Source: DAOMNO01 sp035443885 | GTDB lineage: Bacteria > Planctomycetota > Phycisphaerae > Phycisphaerales > SM1A02 | Assembly (NCBI GenBank): GCA_035443885.1 | Contig: DAOMNO010000002.1 | Coordinates: 186,001-250,000, forward strand | DNA length: 64,000 nt | Reading direction: 5' to 3' | Shown here: positions 50,795 through 58,265 of the stretch, piece by piece | Numbering within the stretch: position 1 is the first letter of the stretch | Layout: the number at the start of each line of letters is the position of its first letter | Program-made: the position numbers and the translations under genes | Notes under the pieces: generated by a model | Told to the model about the DNA's origin: nothing | The model's input: the letters and a program-made list of their open reading frames with translations, nothing else | Database searches by the model: none

Positions 50795-53503
50795 ATGATT
50801 GACGGCGTTCTTCGATTCCTTGCGGGCCTTGCGTGTCGCGCCCCCCGGCTGGTATTGGCGATCAGCGCGCTCCTTGCCATCGGCGCCGCCGCGTACACCG
50901 CCGCCAAACTCGAACTGAACGCCAACACCGACGACTTGATCGCATCCGACCAGGAATACAAACACATCTATGACGCCTTTCTCGAAGAATTCGGCGATCT
51001 CGAATACATCTACGCAGTCATCGAGAAAGGTGAGCATCAAGAACGGGCCGAGGCCGCCGTGGACTACCTCGGCGAGCGACTTCGTCGCATCGACGTGCTG
51101 CCCGGCGTGCATGACGCCATTGAGCCGCGCGAGCAGTTGCGCCTCGCCACGCGAACGATGACCGATGACGAGCTGGCGGAACTCGCCAAGACGGCGGCTG
51201 CGTTCCCCGCGCTGCTGGCTCGCGATCCTGCGAGAGTGCTCGATGATGCTCGCTCCTTCATGCAGGAACTGATTTCGCGCGGCGCGCGGATGAATGACGC
51301 GGAGCGCGACGAGCGCGGCGCCGCGGCCGTTCTCCTGCTGAACACCATCGCCGCATCGCTGCCGGACTCACCTTCGCGTCATGAAATGGCGTTTCTTCTG
51401 CGCGAGGGCCTCAGCCGCGAATATCTCCGCTCTGAATCGGGCGAACTCTACTTTATCACGATTCTGCCTGTGAAGGACTTCGGTACGCTTGATGTCATCG
51501 CTGAGCCGCTGCGCCGCATTCGCGAAGCGATTGACGAAACACGTGCTGCGTTTCCTGATGTTCGGATGGGGCTGACCGGCAAGCCGGTCTTGCAGGCGGA
51601 TGAACTGCTCACGTCCGACCGCGACATGACGCGCGCCGCGATCCTTGCCGTCGTGCTCGTCGCATTGCTTTTCATGCTCGTGCTCGGGGGCGTGTGGCAC
51701 CCCGCGCTGGCGGTCGTCGCACTGCTCATCGGCATCGCGTGGTCATTCGGGATCACCACACTCGTCGTCGGTGAACTCAACCTGCTCAGCATCATCTTCA
51801 CACTCGTGCTCGTCGGCGTGGGCATTGACTTCGGCGTGCACCTCGTCGCTCGCTTCCGCGAGGAGTATGCCGCCTCACCGCTGGAGCAGGCCATCACCAC
51901 CGCCGTGCGCACATCGGGGCATGGCAACATCACCGGCGCGCTCACATCCAGCATCGCGTTCTACATGGCGATGTTCACCGACTTCAAGGGGCTAAGCGAT
52001 CTCGGCTTCATTGCTGGCACCGGCCTGCTGCTCTGCCTGCTCTCCATGACGCTCGTGCTGCCCAGCCTGATCGTCGTCTTCGAGCGACTCAAAGCACGCC
52101 AGAAGTCGGCGAACGACGCGCCGCGAGGCGTTACCGCGATCGTGCGCAATGGCGCGATCGCAGTTGAGCCGCACCTTGCGTTCTTCGATCGCGTGTGGGT
52201 CAGCCTCATCAGGCGCAGCAGCATGGTGCTGCTGGTCGCTGCGATCATCACGCTCGCGCTGCTGCCCGCTGCGTTCAACCTTCGCTTTGAGAATAATCTG
52301 CTGAACCTGCAAGCGCAGAATCTGGAATCGGTGAAGTGGGAACATCGCATCCTGGAAGATTCCGCAGACACGTGGTTCGGCGCGGTCATTGCCGATTCAC
52401 AGGACGACGTGATGGCGAAGCTCGAACGCGCGCGAACCATGCCCACCATCGGCCGTGTTACCAGCGTGTTCGACATTATTCAGTTGGATACACCCGTGCG
52501 CCGCGCCATGCGCGAGTCGTTGCACACGCATACCGCCGTTGATGAGGACGAATCCGAAGCCGATGAACGCGACTGGACCGCTGCGGATGTTCGCCGATTG
52601 ATCGATCCGCTGCGCGTCATGGCGCGCGGGGCCGCTTCACACAATCAACAGGATGAAAGCGAGCGATTCGACCAGCTCGCTCGCGATCTGGACGCGCTCG
52701 CTGCGCTGCTGGAAGCAGACGATGCAGACATTGCCATCGCAGCGAAACGCGACGTACACGACACTGTCAAACGCATCGGCGAATCCGTCCGATTGATCCT
52801 CGAAGGCGATCAACTGAATCTGCGGCTTGCACTGCCCGCTGCGGTGCGTCAGCGATTCGTCTCGCCCAATGGCCGCTACCTCATCACGCTGCACCCGCGC
52901 GAAAATGTTTGGGAGTATGAGCCGCTTATTCGCTTTGTGGAAGACATGCGCCGCGTTCACCCGGACGCGACAGGCGTGCCTATCACGCAGCTCAACGGCC
53001 TCATCGAGATGCGCAGCGCGTTCATGCTCGCTGCGGTGCTCGCGTTCCTCGCCGTGTTCGCGCTGCTGTGGATCGACCTGCGCAGGCTGACCGATGCACT
53101 GCTCGCCACCGCGCCGCTCCTCATTGGCATGGTGTGGCTGATCGAGTTCATGGGTCTTGTCGGCTTGCAGTTCAACCTCGCCAACTTCTTCGCTGTGCCG
53201 ATTCTGATCGGTATCGGCGTGGACAGCGGCATCCACATGATGCGCCGCTATCGCGAACACACGGAGTCCGACGACCAGCCGCTGCATCTCGGCTCCACCC
53301 GCAGAGCTGTATTCACCACGTCGATGACTTCCATCATCGGCTTCGGCTGCCTCACCATGGCCTCACATCGCGGGTTGCAGAGCCTCGGCCTGGTGATGGC
53401 GATCGGCGCTGCATCGCTGCTGGTGGCATCGCTGATCATCCTGCCTGCGCTGATGGGCTGGTGGGAAGGCCGCCACCCCACGGAAGCCAAGCCCCAGCCA
53501 TAA
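50795..53503 (+). CDS. RND/MMPL-superfamily exporter, HpnN-like
   Basis: A 902-residue protein with two similar halves. Each has one leading span, a large periplasmic loop and a bundle of about five spans. SSD/MMPL signatures are LVGVGIDFGVHLVARFREEY near residue 345 and LIGIGVDSGIHMMRRYREH near 810. The size and two-half layout suit HpnN, which moves hopanoids to the outer membrane, but other lipid-exporting MMPL proteins look alike. It follows the HpnO-like aminotransferase by 28 bases, which supports a shared lipid pathway. The ATG at 50795 opens with a short basic/hydrophobic start, MIDGVLRFLAGLACRAPR. Confidence 0.82.
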   Translation: MIDGVLRFLAGLACRAPRLVLAISALLAIGAAAYTAAKLELNANTDDLIASDQEYKHIYDAFLEEFGDLEYIYAVIEKGEHQERAEAAVDYLGERLRRIDVLPGVHDAIEPREQLRLATRTMTDDELAELAKTAAAFPALLARDPARVLDDARSFMQELISRGARMNDAERDERGAAAVLLLNTIAASLPDSPSRHEMAFLLREGLSREYLRSESGELYFITILPVKDFGTLDVIAEPLRRIREAIDETRAAFPDVRMGLTGKPVLQADELLTSDRDMTRAAILAVVLVALLFMLVLGGVWHPALAVVALLIGIAWSFGITTLVVGELNLLSIIFTLVLVGVGIDFGVHLVARFREEYAASPLEQAITTAVRTSGHGNITGALTSSIAFYMAMFTDFKGLSDLGFIAGTGLLLCLLSMTLVLPSLIVVFERLKARQKSANDAPRGVTAIVRNGAIAVEPHLAFFDRVWVSLIRRSSMVLLVAAIITLALLPAAFNLRFENNLLNLQAQNLESVKWEHRILEDSADTWFGAVIADSQDDVMAKLERARTMPTIGRVTSVFDIIQLDTPVRRAMRESLHTHTAVDEDESEADERDWTAADVRRLIDPLRVMARGAASHNQQDESERFDQLARDLDALAALLEADDADIAIAAKRDVHDTVKRIGESVRLILEGDQLNLRLALPAAVRQRFVSPNGRYLITLHPRENVWEYEPLIRFVEDMRRVHPDATGVPITQLNGLIEMRSAFMLAAVLAFLAVFALLWIDLRRLTDALLATAPLLIGMVWLIEFMGLVGLQFNLANFFAVPILIGIGVDSGIHMMRRYREHTESDDQPLHLGSTRRAVFTTSMTSIIGFGCLTMASHRGLQSLGLVMAIGAASLLVASLIILPALMGWWEGRHPTEAKPQP

Positions 53504-53618
53504 CGCCCCGCCCCCGCCCCCGGGGTTCCGGTGGGGCCGGGGGGATTCGGGGGGGCGGTGGTTAAAGCGCGAGACGCTGCGAGTGCAGCGTCATTGGCGT
53601 ATTCGGAAGATGAAGAAG

Positions 53619-53691
<73 letters not shown>

Positions 53692-54117
53692 AGATTGTGC
53701 TTCCCCAATCGGCGGAACCGGCTGGGAACGTGAAGGATAGCCTGAACCGGCCAAACGTCAAAGCGTTTGCGGATTCACGGGAGTTGTCGATGGCACCACG
53801 CGTTGTCCCACCCCGAAGCATGGCGCCCATGATCGGGCGCGTGACGTTGCACGTGCCCACAAGCGATGGGGCGACGCGGCACAGGTCGCGCCATTGACCA
53901 CTGGATGATTGACCTTATCCCAATGAATTCGTCCGGGGGAAGTCGGCAGTGGAAAAGTGGCGACGCTCCAAGCCACTCGCCACGTGCGAGGGCGTGCCGT
54001 CACTCTTGCATCGCACCTCACAAGCGTGCTGAAGCAAGTGGTTACCTGCGGTTCTCATGCTGCCAATCAGGGTCAAATACCCCCTCAGAAAGTGCCGCAC
54101 ACGGCTGCGATTTCGGG

Positions 54118-54123
54118 TATCAT
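54118..54123 (+). promoter_or_regulatory. -10-like hexamer TATCAT upstream of the iron transporter
   Basis: TATCAT would start transcription around 54130, about 80 bases before the ATG at 54209. The Fur-like box would then lie just downstream of the start. No good -35 was seen. Confidence 0.35.
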
Positions 54124-54135
54124 CCTCACGCAATC

Positions 54136-54154
54136 GAGACTGATTCTCAATAGC
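54136..54154 (+). promoter_or_regulatory. Candidate Fur box
   Basis: GAGACTGATTCTCAATAGC matches the E. coli Fur consensus GATAATGATAATCATTATC at 13 of 19 positions and keeps the central TGATnnTCA. It ends 54 bases before the start of a ferric-iron binding protein gene. Iron-dependent repression is the natural inference. Confidence 0.5.
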
Positions 54155-54208
54155 TGTCGTCCCCGCCCACTCAATACAGCCCCCAGTTCGTGCATGAGGA
54201 CTCACAGA

Positions 54209-55291
54209 ATGGCTTCCCACACTCGGCGATCGTGGATGTTCGGCGTAGCTGCCCTTTCGGCCTGCACACTTCTGGCTGTTACGCTCCACGCAGCGATGGC
54301 CTCGCCCGGCAAGTCTGCTGCCGCTCCACAAGACACGGCTGCCAACGCCAGCGGCAAGCTCATCATCTACTGCGGTCGAAGCGAATCACTCGTCGGCGAG
54401 TTGATCGAACGCTTCCGTGCGGAAACGGGCATTCAGGTGCAGGTGAAGTACGGCAAAACCGGACCGCTGGCCTCGCTCATCCTTGAAGAAGGTCGGCGAA
54501 GCCCTGCAGATGTGTTTTTCGCGCAAGACCCCGGCGGGCTGGGGCTGCTTGCGCAAGCGGAGCGGCTGGTACAGCTTCCGCATGACACACTGGAGCAGGT
54601 TGCGTATGAGCATCGCGACCCCATGAATCGCTGGGTGGGTGTTACTGGCCGCATGCGCACGATTGCGTATTCGCCCGCGCGGGTGAAGAGCGCGGACCTG
54701 CCTCAGACGATGATGAATCTGACCGATGCTCGCTGGAAGGGTCGCATCGGCTGGGCGCCCTCGAATGCGTCCTTCCAGGCGTTCGTGACTGCGATGCGTC
54801 ACCAGTTGGGCGAAGACGTTACGGAGAAGTGGTTGCGCGACATGCTCGCCAATGGCGTGCGCACCTTCCCCAACAACATGCCGATCGTACAGGCGATCTG
54901 CGATGGTGAAATTGATCTCGGCCTTGTGAATCACTACTACGTCGAGCGTTTTCGTACTGAACGAGGCGATGAACTCGTTGCGAACCACGTGCCGCAGGGC
55001 GATGCTGGTGAGGGCGACATCTGCGGCGCGCTGCTGGTGAGCGGCGTGGCGATTCTGGAATCCGCGACGAACCGCGCCGCAGCGGAGCGGTTCGTCGCCT
55101 TCCTGCTGAGTGAGAAAGCGCAAGCGTACTTCGCACATGAGACGTTTGAGTATCCGCTCTCGCTCGCGGTTGCGGCGCGTGAAAACGTGCCCGCGCTGGG
55201 CACGCTGCCTGCGCGTTCGATCGATCTCAACCAGCTTGGCGATCTTGAAGAAACGCTCGTGCTGCTTCGCAAGGTGGGCGCGCTGCGGTGA
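54209..55291 (+). CDS. Ferric iron ABC transporter substrate-binding protein (FutA/FbpA-like)
   Basis: A 360-residue periplasmic protein. A basic leader and hydrophobic core (SWMFGVAALSACTLLAVTLHAAMA) are followed by a class II binding fold beginning KLIIYCGRSESLVGELIERF. Family blocks include VFFAQDPGGLGLLAQAERL, GRMRTIAYSP, IGWAPSNASFQAFVTAMR and the tyrosine-bearing GLVNHYYVERF, whose two Tyr are typical ferric-ion ligands. The start at 54209 (MASHTRRS) follows AGGA at eight bases; the ATG at 54194 is an alternative. The permease gene starts within the stop (GTGA). A Fur-like box lies upstream. Confidence 0.9.
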   Translation: MASHTRRSWMFGVAALSACTLLAVTLHAAMASPGKSAAAPQDTAANASGKLIIYCGRSESLVGELIERFRAETGIQVQVKYGKTGPLASLILEEGRRSPADVFFAQDPGGLGLLAQAERLVQLPHDTLEQVAYEHRDPMNRWVGVTGRMRTIAYSPARVKSADLPQTMMNLTDARWKGRIGWAPSNASFQAFVTAMRHQLGEDVTEKWLRDMLANGVRTFPNNMPIVQAICDGEIDLGLVNHYYVERFRTERGDELVANHVPQGDAGEGDICGALLVSGVAILESATNRAAAERFVAFLLSEKAQAYFAHETFEYPLSLAVAARENVPALGTLPARSIDLNQLGDLEETLVLLRKVGALR

Positions 55292-56931
55292 ACCTTGTGC
55301 GCGAGGGACGGCTGCGCGTGAAGCCGCATCGCATCATCGTCGTGCTGCTGGCGACTGCGGTCGTCGCGCTGGTGCTTAGCCCCATCGTGCACCTGCTCTT
55401 TCGAACGCTTTTCTCGCCTGATTCCGTCACGCGCATCGTTGCTGCGCCTTCGACATGGGCTTTGCTCGGTCGATCGGTCGTGCTCGCCGTCTTGGTGTGC
55501 GTGAGCGCGATGACGCTGGGCACCGCGCTCGCGTGGCTGACGGTGAGACCTGCCTGGCCCGCGCGGGTGCGCACCGCGCTGCTCGTCACACTGTGCAGTA
55601 CGCTCGCCGTGCCGAGCTATGTCGCAGCATTCGGGCTGATTGTCTCCACCGGCAGTTCCGGCCTGCTGAGCAACTGGCTGCCCGATTCCTTTCACGTGCG
55701 CCATTACCCGCTGGCGGCGTCGTGGCTTGTGCTGACCTGCTGCACGTATCCGTATGTGCTGCTCACGGTGCGCAGCGCGATGCTGCGCGAATGCGGCAGC
55801 ATGGAAGAAGCTGCGCTCAGCGTCGGCTCTTCGCGCACTCGCGCGTTCTTCGTCATCCTGCTGCCGAGGCTTGCGCCAAGCGTGATCTGGGGCGGCATGT
55901 TGGCCGGGCTGTACGCGCTGGCTGATTTCGGCGCTGTTTCACTGCTGGGCTACGAAACGCTGACTTGGGGCATCTACACGCGATATGAAACCGCATTCTC
56001 TCGCGATGAAGCGCGTGCCCTTGCGCTCATCCTCGCGGCACTCGCACTGGTGCTGATAAGCGTAATGCGCCTGACGCGCCTGCGCAGCGCGTCGCTTTCA
56101 CCTACCGCGCCGATCGCACATCATCCTGTGCGGCTTGGCGGCTGGACCGTGCCGATGGTGCTGCTCGCGCTCTTGCCGGTGATGATCGGCACGGGATTGC
56201 CGATCGCTGGCGCCATAGACTGGCTGAGCCGCCATGCGTCGCCGATGCAGGTGATGTCGCAGATGCACGAGCCTGCGTGGGCAACGATGCGCCTCGCGCT
56301 GATCGCTGCTGCATTCGTACCGTTACTCGCGCTGCCGATCGCGGCGTTGCATCTCGGTCGCGCGGGTCGAAGCCGCGCATTCGGGCGTATCTTGACGCCA
56401 TTGACGCTCATCGGGTTCGCGCTGCCGGGTATCGTCGTGGCGATCGCAGCGGTCGGCCTCGCCTTGGGCGTCGATGACGCGATTGAATCAACACTCGGCC
56501 TGCCGCTGGGTAATCGGCTGTATCAATCGCACGTTCTCTTGATGCTCGGGTATGCGATGCTGTTCCTTCCGGAGGCCGTCGGCCCGCTGCGCACCGGTGC
56601 GATGAGCATTCATGAGGATCAGTTCGACGCTGCCTCACAACTTGGCGGCGGGCCATTGCTGCGATTCATCCGCATCGCGCTGCCACAGATGATGCCGGCG
56701 TTCGCAGCCGCTGCTGCACTCGTCTTTGTAACCACCGCGAAGGAACTTCCCGCGACGCTCATTCTCGCGCCGCCCGGCACGCACACGCTGGCGACGCGCC
56801 TGTGGGGCGCCATGGACGAGGCGTACTTCGCTCAAGCAGCGGCGGCCTCGCTCATGCTGCTGGGCGTGGCGTCCGTGGGCCTGCTGGCGGTGCTGTTCTT
56901 TGAGCGTCGCGGGGCTGCCTCGCAGGACTGA
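55288..56931 (+). CDS. Ferric iron ABC transporter permease, fused two-domain (FbpB/ThiP-like)
   Basis: A 547-residue protein with about 12 spans in two halves. Each half has an EAA-type loop: EEAALSVGSSRTRAFFVILLPRL around residue 170 and DAASQLGGGPLLRFIRIALPQM around 455. This is the layout of FbpB/SfuB iron permeases. The start is GTG, overlapping the binding-protein stop by four bases. The expected ATPase gene does not follow; gcvH is next, and the ATPase at 57.5 kb is of the LolD type and paired with its own FtsX permease. The iron ATPase must be encoded elsewhere or shared. Confidence 0.9.
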   Translation: MNLVREGRLRVKPHRIIVVLLATAVVALVLSPIVHLLFRTLFSPDSVTRIVAAPSTWALLGRSVVLAVLVCVSAMTLGTALAWLTVRPAWPARVRTALLVTLCSTLAVPSYVAAFGLIVSTGSSGLLSNWLPDSFHVRHYPLAASWLVLTCCTYPYVLLTVRSAMLRECGSMEEAALSVGSSRTRAFFVILLPRLAPSVIWGGMLAGLYALADFGAVSLLGYETLTWGIYTRYETAFSRDEARALALILAALALVLISVMRLTRLRSASLSPTAPIAHHPVRLGGWTVPMVLLALLPVMIGTGLPIAGAIDWLSRHASPMQVMSQMHEPAWATMRLALIAAAFVPLLALPIAALHLGRAGRSRAFGRILTPLTLIGFALPGIVVAIAAVGLALGVDDAIESTLGLPLGNRLYQSHVLLMLGYAMLFLPEAVGPLRTGAMSIHEDQFDAASQLGGGPLLRFIRIALPQMMPAFAAAAALVFVTTAKELPATLILAPPGTHTLATRLWGAMDEAYFAQAAAASLMLLGVASVGLLAVLFFERRGAASQD

Positions 56932-56975
56932 GCCTACCCAGCCCAGCACGATGCCGACCGCCCCGCGTTTCACGG

Positions 56976-56981
56976 TATCAT
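56976..56981 (+). promoter_or_regulatory. -10-like hexamer TATCAT upstream of gcvH
   Basis: TATCAT lies 90 bases before the gcvH start in the 134-base gap after the permease gene. It implies a leader of about 80 bases that includes the hairpin at 57028-57044. Confidence 0.3.
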
Positions 56982-57027
56982 GCTCCGCTTCCAATCGAGA
57001 CCTCCCGAACCCCGCAACCCCCGAACC

Positions 57028-57044
57028 CCGGAGCGACGCTCCGG
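57028..57044 (+). repeat. Perfect hairpin just upstream of gcvH
   Basis: CCGGAGC and GCTCCGG are seven-base perfect arms with a three-base loop, ending 21 bases before the chosen gcvH ATG. It would sit in the 5' leader and leaves the GGAG ribosome site (57053-57056) free. It could be a leader stabiliser or control element. Confidence 0.55.
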
Positions 57045-57065
57045 TTACGCATGGAGCCACGCGAC

Positions 57066-57446
57066 ATGTCCAGCCCGAGCGATCGCCGCTACACCGACTC
57101 ACACGAATGGTTTCTCCTTGAAGGCGATGTCGTAACCGTCGGCATCACGAAGTTCGCAGCCGATGAGCTGACGGACATCACTTATGCAGAAATGAAGAAG
57201 CCGGGCACGGCAGTGAGCGCAGGCCAGAGCATCGGCGAGGTCGAATCCGTCAAGACGAGCAGCGATGTGTACTCCGCCGTCGCGGGCGAGATCATCGAAG
57301 CCAATCGCGAGGTGGCAAGCGACCCGTCGCTCATCAACGCCGATCCGTTCGGCAAGGGCTGGCTCGTCAAGCTGCGCACAACCGACGCGGGCGCGCTCAG
57401 CGGCCTGATGGATCACGCTACGTACGACTCAAAGTATTCTGCGTAA
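57066..57446 (+). CDS. gcvH: Glycine cleavage system H protein
   Basis: A 126-residue lipoyl carrier that shuttles the aminomethyl group between GcvP, GcvT and the dihydrolipoamide dehydrogenase. The lipoylated Lys is in GEVESVKTSSDVYS near residue 60. The YTDSHEWFLLEGDVVTVGIT start and DPFGKGWLVKLR end are standard. The ATG at 57066 follows GGAG at nine bases; an ATG five codons upstream (57051) lies close behind a hairpin and is less likely. gcvT and gcvP are not adjacent. Confidence 0.94.
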   Translation: MSSPSDRRYTDSHEWFLLEGDVVTVGITKFAADELTDITYAEMKKPGTAVSAGQSIGEVESVKTSSDVYSAVAGEIIEANREVASDPSLINADPFGKGWLVKLRTTDAGALSGLMDHATYDSKYSA

Positions 57447-57491
57447 GCGGACGAAGCGAACCCGGAGCGGCTTCCCTCGGTACAACCACCC

Positions 57492-58265
57492 ATGCGAGAC
57501 AACGCGCACGATGCCGAGGGGGATTGCTCAATCCGCGTGCGCGCGATCCGCAAGACGTACGCCACCGGGCGCAATCGCGTGCAGGCGCTGCGCGGCATTG
57601 ATCTCGATATCAGCGAGCCGGGCTTCTACGCCATCATGGGGCCTTCTGGCAGCGGCAAGACGACCCTGCTGCACCTGCTCGCCGCCCTGGATCGACCTGA
57701 TCCCGTTCATGGCAGCGAGATCGTGGTGGCCGGTCAGCGACTGAATGGCATGACGGAGCGAGAGCTGACGCTCTTTCGCCGCCGGCGCATCGGCATCATC
57801 TTCCAGCAGTTCAACCTGATCTCAACACTGAACGCGATTGACAACGTTACGCTGCCCGCCATGCTTGATGGGCGGCCTCAATCGTGGCGCACGAAGCGAG
57901 GCGAAGAACTGCTCGACACGCTCGGCCTTCTGGATCGCGCGCATCACAGGCCGGATGCCCTCTCAGGCGGCGAGCAGCAGCGCGTCGCAATCGCGCGGGC
58001 GTTGCTCTTCTCCCCCGCTGTTCTCTTCGCAGACGAGCCGACCGGCAATCTCGATTCAACCACCAGCGCGAGGATGTGGTCGCTGCTCAAACAACTTGCG
58101 GCGGAGCGGCGCATGACGGTACTGATGGTAACGCACGAGCCGTCCGCTGCAGAACACTGCCGACGTGTCTTCGTGCTGCGCGACGGCGTAATTGAAAAGA
58201 CCCTTGACATGAACGGCGACCATGCTGCCGAGCCTCCATCTCGCACTCAACAACCTGTCGGGTAA
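57492..58265 (+). CDS. ABC transporter ATP-binding protein, LolD/MacB type
   Basis: A 257-residue ATPase. Walker A is GPSGSGKTTLLH near residue 52, the Q-loop is FQQFNLISTLNAIDNV, the signature LSGGEQQRVAIARAL lies near 155 and Walker B is VLFADEPTGNLD near 178. EPTGNLD is characteristic of the LolD/MacB/FtsE group, which drives extrusion of lipoproteins, peptides or macrolides without moving substrate through the membrane domain. The 3' end overlaps the permease start by 44 bases, so both subunits are coupled. Confidence 0.92.
   Translation: MRDNAHDAEGDCSIRVRAIRKTYATGRNRVQALRGIDLDISEPGFYAIMGPSGSGKTTLLHLLAALDRPDPVHGSEIVVAGQRLNGMTERELTLFRRRRIGIIFQQFNLISTLNAIDNVTLPAMLDGRPQSWRTKRGEELLDTLGLLDRAHHRPDALSGGEQQRVAIARALLFSPAVLFADEPTGNLDSTTSARMWSLLKQLAAERRMTVLMVTHEPSAAEHCRRVFVLRDGVIEKTLDMNGDHAAEPPSRTQQPVG

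Larger units (their letters stand above)
53692..54208. other. Intergenic region between tRNA-Ala and the iron transporter
   Basis: These 517 bases have no convincing gene. The right end carries the likely promoter (TATCAT at 54118) and a Fur-box-like site. Open frames on both strands here lack protein features. Confidence 0.55.

Noticed and set aside
53504..53618. C- and G-rich stretch after the RND gene, considered as a terminator or repeat
   Set aside because: No stable stem with a T tract could be drawn; it is simple GC-rich sequence.
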